This document shows positions 1 through 6,184 of a DNA stretch of 10,917 nt, one piece after another. Numbering within the stretch: the first letter of the stretch is position 1; each line of letters starts with the position of its first letter. Position numbers and translations under genes: made by a program. This DNA is from an uncultured Collinsella sp. (GTDB lineage Bacteria > Actinomycetota > Coriobacteriia > Coriobacteriales > Coriobacteriaceae): positions 1-10,917 of the forward strand of contig UQIE01000034.1 in the NCBI GenBank assembly GCA_900541065.1, given 5' to 3'. The notes under the pieces are model-generated. The model had not been told where the DNA came from, ran no database searches, and saw nothing but the letters and a program-made list of their open reading frames with translations.

Positions 1-40
1 CGGCGGGGCCATTGTGGCTCTTGACAGCGGATTGGGTCAT
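1..40 (-). CDS. Possible clipped 5' end of an unidentified gene
   Basis: An ATG at position 40 on the minus strand opens a frame that runs off the left edge and reads MTQSAVKSHNGPA. Thirteen residues are too few to identify a family. No convincing Shine-Dalgarno sequence precedes the ATG, since the upstream bases are a mixed GACGGGTTTTCGCTCAT. If real, it would be the next minus-strand gene after regulator 1, separated from it by the structured repeat. It may equally be non-coding. Confidence 0.2.
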   Translation of the reverse strand, partial: MTQSAVKSHNGPA

Positions 41-64
41 ATGAGCGAAAACCCGTCAGAGCGA

Positions 65-235
65 GCAAGGTGCCTTGAAACGAGGCGGCATTGACCTTCT
101 GGTCATGCCGCCGAAGTTGAAAGGCAGATTGCCGCCCTGGCGGGCTTGCAGCGTCGACCAATCCGTCGTTCGGCAGAACGGCGGAACCAAAGGCGCAGTG
201 TCGAGCCGTTACGCGGTTTGGTAAAACCGCGTAAC
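65..235. repeat. Structured multi-hairpin intergenic repeat, copy 1
   Basis: This stretch matches 8612-8735 in order and spacing. The first 93 nt align without gaps, and the copies then share a terminal hairpin. Hairpin 1 has outer arms 84-91 and 105-112 (GGCGGCAT/ATGCCGCC), an unpaired T at 92, an inner GACC/GGTC stem and a TTCT loop. Hairpin 2 (163-171/176-184, loop GGCA) is found only in this copy, with GCAGCGTCGA and GCAGTGTCGA on either side. Hairpin 3 is a perfect 12-bp stem (208-219/224-235, loop GGTA) ending one base before the stop codon of regulator 1. No T-run follows on either strand, so it is not a standard rho-independent terminator. It could be a 3' UTR structure, a REP-like element or a small RNA. 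The acting strand is not known. Confidence 0.75.
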
Positions 236-955
236 TTATATGACCATGACGTAGCGGCTGCCCACGTAGTACTGTTTGCCGAGCAAGACCGGCTCGCCAT
301 TGGGGCCGATAAAGCCGGCACGCAGGTTGAGCAGTGGATCGTGCGGAGCAATGCCCAACTCGGCCGCCTGCTCGGTATTGGCACGAACGGCCTCGACCGT
401 GCGGTAACCAACCGAGACAATCGGCGTTCCGCCAACACGCTCGACCTCGGCAAAAATCGACTTGTCCTCAAGATCGGCCGTCAACAGCTCACGGTAGGCG
501 TCAAACGGCACAAAGATGTTCTCCTCAAAAATGGGCTCGCCGTCGGCCGTACGCACGCGCTTAATGTGCAGCAGCAGCGCGTCCTTCTGCAGGCCAAAGA
601 ACTCCATCTCGTTTTGACGTGCCGGCACAATCTGGCGATCGACCACATGCGCGCCCGCCTTCATGTCATTATCGGCACACAGCGCGGTAAACGTCTGCAG
701 CGTCGAAGCGTGGAACTGGCGGTTGATGTGCGGCGTGGAGACAAAGGTGCCACGGCCCTGCTGCTTAACCAGGTAGCCATCGGAGCACAGCTCCTCGACG
801 GCGCGGCGCACCGTAATGCGGCTCACGTCGTACTGCTCGGCTAGCTCAAGCTCGGACGGAATACGCTCCTTGGGTGCATAAACACCTTTCTCGATCGCGT
901 CCTTGATTTCGTCATAAATCTGCTGGTAAAGCGGTGCATTTTTGGGCGTAGGCAT
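236..955 (-). CDS. GntR family transcriptional regulator with UTRA domain (regulator 1)
   Basis: This 239-residue protein has the HutC-subfamily layout. Residues about 8-75 form a GntR winged helix (YQQIYDEIKDAIEKGVY, then IPSELELAEQYDVSRITVRR and a wing ending GRGTFVS). The rest is a UTRA ligand-binding domain whose last part reads LRAGFIGPNGEPVLLG. HutC-type regulators usually repress sugar or amine catabolic genes until a phosphorylated sugar or metabolite binds the UTRA domain. The start ATG is preceded only by a weak AAGAGTG, so translation may be modest. A 13-bp near-palindrome at 993-1005, 38 bp upstream of the start, resembles sites before the PTS operon and the exporter. I therefore infer that it controls itself and both of those units, although it lies 6 kb from the PTS promoter. 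The ligand is not known. The GntR/UTRA family call is secure. Confidence 0.93.
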   Translation of the reverse strand: MPTPKNAPLYQQIYDEIKDAIEKGVYAPKERIPSELELAEQYDVSRITVRRAVEELCSDGYLVKQQGRGTFVSTPHINRQFHASTLQTFTALCADNDMKAGAHVVDRQIVPARQNEMEFFGLQKDALLLHIKRVRTADGEPIFEENIFVPFDAYRELLTADLEDKSIFAEVERVGGTPIVSVGYRTVEAVRANTEQAAELGIAPHDPLLNLRAGFIGPNGEPVLLGKQYYVGSRYVMVI

Positions 956-992
956 ATCTAATCACTCTTATCGAAATATTGAAATAACTAAT

Positions 993-1005
993 ACGTATAT
1001 AACGT
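993..1005. promoter_or_regulatory. Candidate operator in front of regulator 1
   Basis: ACGTATATAACGT is a near-palindrome with two ACGT arms separated by five bases. It resembles ACGTCTTATACGT at 7141-7153 and ACGTTATAGTCGT at 8413-8425. The site sits 38-50 bp upstream of the regulator 1 start codon in AT-rich promoter-like DNA. Autoregulation is an inference. Confidence 0.5.
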
Positions 1006-1047
1006 CTAGTTTCATGTTACCTCATATTGATAAAACGATACACCCTC

Positions 1048-1091
1048 CCTACCAAAAAGCGACAGCTTCATTTTGGCAGGTTTTATCTGGG
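1048..1091. repeat. 44-bp dispersed repeat with hairpin, copy 1
   Basis: This segment aligns without gaps to 3182-3225, with 38 of 44 bases identical. The arms CCTACCAAAA (1048-1057) and TTTTGGCAGG (1071-1080) form a hairpin with one mismatch on this strand, which becomes G-U on the minus strand. It is followed by an invariant AGGTTTTATCTGGG. It lies between the YitT gene and regulator 1. A separate 7-bp stem (1107-1113/1120-1126, CGAAAGC/GCTTTCG) is nearby. No good terminator was found between these two genes. Confidence 0.6.
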
Positions 1092-1174
1092 CAAACGAAA
1101 GTCCCTCGAAAGCAACGGGGCTTTCGTGGGGCTCATACGGAAGGGTTGCGCCGGGCCGGTAAAATGCCAAAACC

Positions 1175-2182
1175 CTACTTGCCGTCGTCCTGCTGCAGGC
1201 TGTCCTGCTCGCTGAGGCGCGCCTGCCTGCTGGCCATGCGTGCGGGCTTGTCGGGATCGGGAACGGCCGTGGGCATGGGCTCGTCGACATGACCTCCCCA
1301 CCAGCCGCCCACAAAGTTGAGCGTGTGGAACACGTTGATCACGGCGCCGGGATCAATGTCGCACACCAGCTTGATAATGTCCTGGCTCTCGTAGGTCGAT
1401 ACAACGGCGTGCAGCAGGTACATCTTCTCGCGGCTGTATCCGCCAATGACCTCGGCGCAGCTAATGCCATGCTGAAAATGGTCAACATAGGCGGTCATGA
1501 CCTCGTCCGCCTTGCGCGTCGTAATCTGCAGCGTCACGCGATCGTAGCGACGATAGAAACTGTCGATAGTCTTGGTCGAAATAAACTGGAACACGATGGA
1601 ATACGCCGCCTTGTCCCAGCCAAACATAAAGCCAAAGATCGCCAGGATAAAGCAGTTGAAACCAAAGATGACGCCCCAGATGGTCTTGCCCGTGTGGTTG
1701 GAAACCCACAGCGCGATAAAGTCGGTGCCGCCGGTGGATGCGCCGGATTTAAGCGCGATGGCAGCGCCCAGACCCGAGACCACGCCGCCAAAAATGATGA
1801 GCATGATCTTGTCGCCCAAAAACGGCGCGAAGTGAAAGACGTTGAGGAACAGCGATGAGAGCACGACCTGCATCATCGAGAAGATGACGAAGCGCTTGCT
1901 AATGCCGCTCCAGCATAAGAGCGCCACGGGGATGTTGAGCGCGAGCATGCCGAGCGAGATGTCGATATGAACGCCACCCAGCGAGGTAACGCGATCGAGC
2001 AGGACCGCGACGCCGGTAAGACCGCTCGGAAGCAGGTCGGCGGGCTGAATGAACGCCTGGATCAGAAATGTCTGGAGAACGGCGGAAATGGTGACCGCCA
2101 CAGCAGTAATGGCGCGGCGGACGATGGTGAGGCGGCCGAGCACGAGCACTCGGTCCGTGAGCTGATCGATGGCGTTCGCCAC
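1175..2182 (-). CDS. YitT family membrane protein (YitT_membrane plus DUF2179)
   Basis: This 335-residue integral membrane protein has an N-terminal YitT membrane region of about residues 20-210. It includes hydrophobic spans around 25-48, 78-95, 100-120, 125-145 and 168-190, and the family's SGASTGGTDF segment at about 146-155. A C-terminal soluble DUF2179 domain covers about 216-290 (TLQITTRKADEVMTAYVDHF, then YLLHAVVS and IDPGAVINV). A charged tail of about 45 residues follows. The start is GTG at 2182, preceded by AAAGGAGCCTGC, a strong ribosome site at good spacing. YitT proteins are widespread in Firmicutes and Actinobacteria, and the substrate or function is generally not established. 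It appears to be transcribed alone from a promoter in the upstream gap and has no obvious link to the sugar genes. Confidence 0.9.
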   Translation of the reverse strand: MANAIDQLTDRVLVLGRLTIVRRAITAVAVTISAVLQTFLIQAFIQPADLLPSGLTGVAVLLDRVTSLGGVHIDISLGMLALNIPVALLCWSGISKRFVIFSMMQVVLSSLFLNVFHFAPFLGDKIMLIIFGGVVSGLGAAIALKSGASTGGTDFIALWVSNHTGKTIWGVIFGFNCFILAIFGFMFGWDKAAYSIVFQFISTKTIDSFYRRYDRVTLQITTRKADEVMTAYVDHFQHGISCAEVIGGYSREKMYLLHAVVSTYESQDIIKLVCDIDPGAVINVFHTLNFVGGWWGGHVDEPMPTAVPDPDKPARMASRQARLSEQDSLQQDDGK

Positions 2183-2227
2183 GCAGGCTCCTTTCGAAGG
2201 CAGATGTAGTTGTGGGATATGTCCGCG

Positions 2228-2259
2228 ATTGTAGCATGGAGCGTGCGGGGGCGCTTCAA
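2228..2259 (-). promoter_or_regulatory. Candidate promoter of the YitT gene
   Basis: On the minus strand TGCTACAAT (2236-2228) is an extended -10 box. TTGAAG (2259-2254) could be the -35, but the 20-bp spacer is longer than ideal, so the extended -10 would carry most of the activity. It lies about 45 bp upstream of the GTG start. Confidence 0.45.
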
Positions 2260-2320
2260 TTCACCCTCTCCCGACAACCAAAGCGGGACCAGCAACCCCA
2301 CGACCAAAGGCCCAAATTAC

Positions 2321-2439
2321 AAGTGAGTAGACTTTTTACGATCTGCCAAGCACACCCAAAACAGACACCTCTGTGACCTGCGGTTTTACAAAGGAAGAAA
2401 TGCATTGTGCTCGGCCTGCGCCAAAAAGTCTACTCACTT
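2321..2439. repeat. MITE-like inverted repeat, copy 1 (complete)
   Basis: This 119-bp block has perfect 17-bp terminal inverted repeats: AAGTGAGTAGACTTTTT at 2321-2337 and its complement at 2423-2439. Pairing resumes further in, where a GCCAAGCACA-type segment matches inverted GTGCTCGGC. There is no open reading frame inside. The first 61 bp match 10808-10868 at 52 of 61 positions. The size, ends and second copy suggest a non-autonomous mobile element or a fold-back RNA element. No clear target-site duplication is visible. It fills the middle of the 350-bp gap between the YitT and HAD genes, where I see no gene. Confidence 0.65.
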
Positions 2440-2485
2440 AGCTCGAATCGAAGCCAAACGGATCAAAATAGAAACCAAATTGAGC

Positions 2486-2533
2486 CAATCCACCGCAAAA
2501 AACGTTTAAACCCGTGCTTCTCGCGGCGGATTG
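2486..2533 (-). terminator. Stem-loop just after the HAD gene, possible terminator
   Basis: Arms 2486-2496 and 2523-2533 form an 11-bp stem with a 26-nt loop, three bases after the HAD stop codon. The single non-Watson-Crick pair is G-U on the minus strand but A-C on the plus strand, which supports action in the HAD transcript. Six Ts lie inside the loop rather than after the stem, so it is a poor canonical terminator. Confidence 0.4.
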
Positions 2534-2536
2534 ACA

Positions 2537-3166
2537 CTACAAAGCGGCCAAAATGTCGGTCAAATTATCGATAACGGCATCGGCTCGCGATTGATCGAGG
2601 TTAACGCCCTCGTGCGGACGCAGCGCCAGGACGCGGGCGCCGGAACGTTTGCCAGCCTCGATACCCAAAGGCGAATCCTCGATAACCAGGCACTCGGCGG
2701 GCTCCACACCCAGCGCTTCCATGGCGCGCAGGTAGATCTCGGGGTCGGGCTTAAACGCGCTGCACTCGTGACCGCTGATGGTGTAATCCAGCACATCGGC
2801 AATGCCGGCAATCTCCACCAGCTCGTCAATAAGCTCGCGATAGGACGAGCTCGCGATGGCGCACTTCACGCCGCGCTCGTGCAGCTCACGCATCACCGGC
2901 TCCGTCTGCTCGTTGAGCAGCTCGGCATACGGAACGGGGTGATCCGGGCTGTAGACCTGCTTGTACTCCACGCGCAGGCGCTCGCGCAGCTCAACATCGT
3001 CGGGCACCAGCGCCTCCCAAATGGCAGGCTCGTTAGACCCCGAAAGATCGGGGATCTCGTCAAAGTGGAACCCCTTCTCTTCCATAAACGCCACGCGACG
3101 ACGGTTGTAGAACCACTCGGTATCGACCAGCACGCCATCCATATCAAACAGCACTGCCTTGATCAT
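2537..3166 (-). CDS. HAD-family hydrolase, beta-phosphoglucomutase-like
   Basis: This 209-residue protein shows all four HAD motifs. Motif I is FDMDGVLVDTE, with nucleophile Asp8 and acid/base Asp10. Motif II is IASSS (Ser106), motif III is Lys139 in AFKPDPEIY, and motif IV is VIEDS with Glu163-Asp164. The helical cap after motif I and the GIEAG segment after motif IV fit the HAD-IA group that includes beta-phosphoglucomutase and small sugar-phosphate phosphatases. The true reaction cannot be set from sequence. I chose ATG 3166 because GGGAGGAG lies 6 nt upstream. The in-frame ATG at 3172 would overlap that site, and further extension would run into the dispersed repeat. A terminator separates it from the PTS operon, so a role in processing the released sugar phosphate is only a guess. 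Confidence 0.9.
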   Translation of the reverse strand: MIKAVLFDMDGVLVDTEWFYNRRRVAFMEEKGFHFDEIPDLSGSNEPAIWEALVPDDVELRERLRVEYKQVYSPDHPVPYAELLNEQTEPVMRELHERGVKCAIASSSYRELIDELVEIAGIADVLDYTISGHECSAFKPDPEIYLRAMEALGVEPAECLVIEDSPLGIEAGKRSGARVLALRPHEGVNLDQSRADAVIDNLTDILAAL

Positions 3167-3181
3167 ACGCATCTCCTCCCA

Positions 3182-3225
3182 CCTGCCAAGAAGGGACAGG
3201 TTTATTTTGGTAGGTTTTATCTGGG
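3182..3225. repeat. 44-bp dispersed repeat with hairpin, copy 2
   Basis: This is the second copy of the 1048-1091 repeat (38 of 44 identical). The arms CCTGCCAAGA and TTTTGGTAGG pair with G-U changes. It ends close to the ribosome site of the HAD gene, so on the minus strand the repeat forms most of that gene's leader. The bases at which the two copies differ lie in or next to the hairpin, whereas the AGGTTTTATCTGGG end is invariant. Confidence 0.6.
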
Positions 3226-3258
3226 GCTTTGCAGCGCAACGGGCACGCCCCCCAAAGC

Positions 3259-3289
3259 AAAAAGGGGACAGGGCGCAAACCCCATCCCC
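3259..3289 (-). terminator. Rho-independent terminator of the PTS operon
   Basis: On the minus strand GGGGATGGGG (3289-3280) pairs with CCCTGTCCCC (3273-3264) over ten pairs, two of them G-U, around a TTTGCG loop. Five Ts follow (3263-3259). It lies 34 bp past the stop codon of the first SIS gene and is the best terminator in the window. Confidence 0.8.
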
Positions 3290-3323
3290 TCTCAATCAAC
3301 CCGTAAGGTCTACTTACTTGCGA

Positions 3324-4307
3324 TTAGTAGGAAAGCTTCCACATGTAGCGACGCATGGTCAGCGGGTGCTGACGGGCCTCGGCGATCTGGTTGCCGTACT
3401 CGCGCATAACGGCGAGGTGCAGCAGCGGGTTGAAGTAGGTGAGGACGCTAGCCGGCACAGCGTCGGCCAGGCCGTAGTCCTTGGAGTCAATCAGAGCGAC
3501 CTTGGCACCCATACGCTGCAGGAAGGTGAGGGCACGAGCGTCCATCGGACGGGTAGCACCGTCGGACATGAGGAAGACGTAGGGCTTACCCTCGGTGGAA
3601 ACCTCGAACGGGCCGTGGAAGTACTCGCCGGTGTTGTAGGAAGCAGCGTCGATCCACTGCATCTCGGTGAACAGGAAGGCGGCGTTAGAATAAGCCATCT
3701 TCTCGGAGGCACCGGAGGCCATGAAGTAGATCATCTTGTCGTCCTTGAAGTCCTGAGCGAACTGCTTGGCCAGGCCCTTGGCAGACTGAGCAGCGTTCTC
3801 GATCAGCTCGAAGATGTTGTTGAGGCCGGTGATCATGTCCTCGTAGTGATCATAGCCCTCGGTCTGCTGAAGGATCTCGAGAGCAAGAGCGATGGCGTAG
3901 GCGGGCTTCTCGGCCTTGGCGGCATAGTTGGCATGGAAGCCGTGGACGATGACGTGGTCGGCGTCGACGGTCAGAGCGGAGCCAGCCTTGTTGGTGAGGG
4001 AGACAACCGGGCAGTTGTGCTTCTTGGCGGTCTTGTTGGCCTCGACGGTCTCGGGCGTGGAGCCACCGAGGGAGCAGGTGATCACGAAGGTGTGCTCGTT
4101 GACCCAGGAAGGCGTGTCGTAGTTGAACTCGTTAGCGGTGAAGATCTGAACGTTCAGCTTGTCCGTGTTGTTGGCCAGGAAGTACTTGGCGGGGTACAGA
4201 TCAGACATGGAGGCACCGCAGCCGACGAAAGCGACGCTGTGGATCTCGTGGTTGGACAGGACGTCAGCGACGATCTGCTTAGGGAGGTTAAGGTCGATCT
4301 CGTACAT
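3324..4307 (-). CDS. SIS-domain sugar-phosphate deglycase, FrlB/FraB-like (operon copy)
   Basis: This 327-residue protein has two SIS folds. The first (about 20-150) holds VGCGASMSDLYPAKYF and the phosphate-binding CSLGGSTPET. The second (about 185-320) holds MASGASEKMAYSNAAF and EYFHGPFEV. FrlB and FraB split 6-phosphorylated Amadori compounds to glucose 6-phosphate and an amino acid in the cytoplasm. Glu215 and His231 are 16 residues apart, matching the catalytic Glu214/His230 pair I recall for Salmonella FraB. Glu228 also keeps the GlmS-type E-x-x-HGP motif. I chose ATG 4307 because AAAGGA is 9 nt upstream; the ATG at 4316 would abut that site. It is the last gene of the EIIAB-C-D operon, as in the Salmonella gfr fructoselysine/glucoselysine system. 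The exact substrate is an inference. An amino-sugar isomerase of the GlmS/AgaS type is the alternative. Confidence 0.85.
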   Translation of the reverse strand: MYEIDLNLPKQIVADVLSNHEIHSVAFVGCGASMSDLYPAKYFLANNTDKLNVQIFTANEFNYDTPSWVNEHTFVITCSLGGSTPETVEANKTAKKHNCPVVSLTNKAGSALTVDADHVIVHGFHANYAAKAEKPAYAIALALEILQQTEGYDHYEDMITGLNNIFELIENAAQSAKGLAKQFAQDFKDDKMIYFMASGASEKMAYSNAAFLFTEMQWIDAASYNTGEYFHGPFEVSTEGKPYVFLMSDGATRPMDARALTFLQRMGAKVALIDSKDYGLADAVPASVLTYFNPLLHLAVMREYGNQIAEARQHPLTMRRYMWKLSY

Positions 4308-4397
4308 CTGACACATTCCTTTCAATTTTTGCGGCGCCACATTGCCGGGCGCTCGCAGGGTTACCGTGGTTTGGACCGAGTCGCCGGCCCGTTGAGG

Positions 4398-4428
4398 ATG
4401 CGACAAAGGGACTGTCCCATTGTCGCAT
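4398..4428. other. Stem-loop 1 between EIID and the SIS gene
   Basis: ATGCGACAA (4398-4406) pairs perfectly with TTGTCGCAT (4420-4428). Inside, GGGA pairs with TCCC around CTG, with one A-A mismatch between the two stems. There is no T-run in the operon direction. It lies in the only large gap (199 bp) inside the operon and may act in mRNA processing, stability or attenuation. Confidence 0.5.
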
Positions 4429-4441
4429 TTTGGGGATGGAA

Positions 4442-4472
4442 GCCTGCCTGGGGTATGGGATGCCAGGCAGGC
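4442..4472. other. Stem-loop 2 between EIID and the SIS gene
   Basis: GCCTGCCTGG (4442-4451) and CCAGGCAGGC (4463-4472) form a perfect GC-rich 10-bp stem with an 11-nt loop, 34 bp after the EIID stop. No T-tract follows on the minus strand (TTCCATCC). It could protect the upstream PTS message from 3' exonucleases or partly reduce read-through into the deglycase gene. Confidence 0.5.
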
Positions 4473-4506
4473 CCCCGGGGGAAAGCGGTTAGGCGCTTAG
4501 TCGCGA

Positions 4507-5340
4507 CTAAGCCAGGATGCCGACCGCGGAGAGGGCGATGCCGCCCACAATGGCGATCACGAGAAGCCAACCGGTGTTGACGTTCTTCTTGATGAGCCAG
4601 TACATAAGGCCGGTGAGGCCAAGGGAGATCATCTGGGGCATCATGCTGTCCAGGATGTCCTGGATAACGACGGTACCGTCAGCGAACTGCAGCGGGGTGG
4701 TGGCGCCGATCAGCGTGGCGATCATGCCGCCCACGGACATAAGACCCACGATGCCGCAGACATACATGAGCTTCTCCATGAGGTCGCCGCCCTGAAGCTT
4801 GCTCAGGTACTCGTGGCCGCCCTGATAGCCCATCTTGGCTGCGAACCAAGTAATCAGCACGGAGGGGACGATGGAGATGAGAAGGGCCAGGATCGGGCCC
4901 ATGATGGAGCCCTGCTGAGCCAGCTGAACGCCCAAGCCAAAGGCGATAACGCGGATGGTGCCCTGGAAGAAGGAGTCACCGATGCCGGAAAGCGGGCCCA
5001 TAAGGGAGGTCTTGACCGCGTTAATCGAATCGGGGTTGAAGTTCTCGGGATCCTTGGCGTACTCCTCCTCCATGGAGGCGGCGAGGCCCAGGATGAAAGC
5101 GCTCGTCTGCGGGGTGCAGTTGTAGAACGCCATGTGACGGTGGTAAGCCTCTTTCTTAGCAGCAAGCTGCTTGGGGTCGGACTCGTCCGGATAGAGGCGA
5201 TCGAGCGTGGGAACCATACCGTAGAGGAAGCCCATGTTCATCTGACGCTCGTAGTTCCAAGAGGCCTGGATGGCCCAGGAGCGCCAGAAGAACTGGCTGA
5301 CCTTCTTGTTCAGGGACACGTCCTTGGTTGCGGTTGCCAT
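4507..5340 (-). CDS. PTS mannose/fructose/sorbose-family transporter subunit IID
   Basis: This 277-residue protein has the typical EIID layout. The soluble N-terminal part contains QASWNYERQMNMGFLYGM and HMAFYNCTPQ. The family signature GPLSGIGDSFFQGTIR lies at about residues 114-129. Hydrophobic spans follow at about 130-170, 195-215 and near the C-terminus. EIID forms the membrane channel with EIIC, and specificity is shared between them. ATG 5340 has AAGGAGGA 7 nt upstream and starts 13 bp after the EIIC stop, so the two are translated from the same message. A longer N-terminus, open to 5457, would overlap EIIC and lacks family similarity. Its length is normal for the family. Its sugar cannot be read from the sequence, and the downstream deglycase is the best clue. 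Confidence 0.95.
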   Translation of the reverse strand: MATATKDVSLNKKVSQFFWRSWAIQASWNYERQMNMGFLYGMVPTLDRLYPDESDPKQLAAKKEAYHRHMAFYNCTPQTSAFILGLAASMEEEYAKDPENFNPDSINAVKTSLMGPLSGIGDSFFQGTIRVIAFGLGVQLAQQGSIMGPILALLISIVPSVLITWFAAKMGYQGGHEYLSKLQGGDLMEKLMYVCGIVGLMSVGGMIATLIGATTPLQFADGTVVIQDILDSMMPQMISLGLTGLMYWLIKKNVNTGWLLVIAIVGGIALSAVGILA

Positions 5341-5353
5341 AGTGTGTTCCTCC

Positions 5354-6148
5354 TTAGTCTTCGTCGTCTTCAAGCGGATCGTAGTCGGAATCGACACCGG
5401 CGGCTGCATGGGAACCGTTGAACTTGAAGCCCATGAAGACGACAGCCAGGCACACACCGATCAGAGCGACCGCGATGACGGACAGGTTGAGGTAAGCGGC
5501 GAGCAGGAAACCGATGAACAGGAACGGAGTCATACCCTTCTTGATCATCATGGTGAGCAGCAGAGCCAAGCCGTAGGCGGTCATGATCTTGGTCGAAACG
5601 TTAAGACCAGTGGACAGCCACTCGGGAACCATGTTGACGATGGCCTGAACCAGGTCGGTGCCAACAAAGACGGCGAGGAAGATCGGCAGGAAGTACATGA
5701 TGGCGTACAAACCGGAGCCGGCGCAGATGTGCATACGGTAGGCGGTCTTGAACTTTCCGTTATCAATCGCGTTATCTGCCACATGGGTGAGGACGGCGAT
5801 GATGGAACGGAACACGATGCCGAGGAGCTGACCCAGGACGGCGACCGGGATGGCGATCGTCATGGCGGTCTCGGCGGAAGCATCGGTCAGGCACGCAAAG
5901 GCAGCGGCCACGATGCCGCCCAGGACCATATCGGGCGGAACGGCGGCGCCGACCTGCACCAGGCCCATGGACACGAGCTCGACGGCGGCACCGACGGCAA
6001 GGCCGGTGGGCACATCGCCCAGCAGCAGACCGACGAGCGTAGCGCCAACGAGGGGCTGCTCGAAGTTAAGACGACCGAGCAGGCGGGAGTCCCACATGCA
6101 GAACACGCCGACGAGGCCGACGAGCACCGCACTGATGAACGTATTCAT
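5354..6148 (-). CDS. PTS mannose/fructose/sorbose-family transporter subunit IIC
   Basis: This 264-residue, strongly hydrophobic protein is the sugar-translocating partner of EIID. It opens with a membrane span (FISAVLVGLVGVFCMW) followed by the EIIC-typical RLLGRLNFEQPLVGATLVGL and GDVPTGLAVGAAVELVSMGL. It has several further spans and ends in an acidic tail (DSDYDPLEDDED). GAAVPPD at about residues 67-73 fits the conserved EIIC segment. ATG 6148 has AAAGGAGAAGGGT just upstream. The gene begins 36 bp after the EIIAB stop. That gap holds a small hairpin (CAGGC-TTTT-GCCTG at 6179-6166 on the minus strand), which is too weak to call a terminator. Gene order IIAB-IIC-IID is standard for this family. 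Confidence 0.95.
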   Translation of the reverse strand: MNTFISAVLVGLVGVFCMWDSRLLGRLNFEQPLVGATLVGLLLGDVPTGLAVGAAVELVSMGLVQVGAAVPPDMVLGGIVAAAFACLTDASAETAMTIAIPVAVLGQLLGIVFRSIIAVLTHVADNAIDNGKFKTAYRMHICAGSGLYAIMYFLPIFLAVFVGTDLVQAIVNMVPEWLSTGLNVSTKIMTAYGLALLLTMMIKKGMTPFLFIGFLLAAYLNLSVIAVALIGVCLAVVFMGFKFNGSHAAAGVDSDYDPLEDDED

Positions 6149-6184
6149 ACCCTTCTCCTTTCAGTCAGGCAAAAGCCTGGTTGA

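Noticed and set aside
208..235. Rho-independent terminator for regulator 1
   Set aside because: The stem is strong but no T-run follows it on the minus strand, and the same hairpin elsewhere varies with its loop conserved. It is better treated as part of the repeat family.
146..844. Plus-strand 232-codon frame opposite regulator 1
   Set aside because: It begins inside the structured repeat and runs antisense to a clear GntR/UTRA gene, with no ribosome site or recognisable domain.
3324..4307. Glucosamine-6-phosphate synthase or a single-domain SIS isomerase
   Set aside because: There is no glutaminase domain. Two SIS domains, the 327-residue length, the Glu/His spacing and the operon context fit the FrlB/FraB deglycase group better.
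3159..4580. A 473-codon open frame on the plus strand opposite the first SIS gene
   Set aside because: It is antisense to a well-supported enzyme gene, rich in Val/Gly/Leu without domains, and lacks a ribosome site. It is explained by codon bias of the real gene.
5341..5457. Longer N-terminus for EIID starting at 5457
   Set aside because: It would overlap EIIC by more than 100 bp and has no family match. ATG 5340 has an ideal ribosome site and the expected EIID N-terminus.
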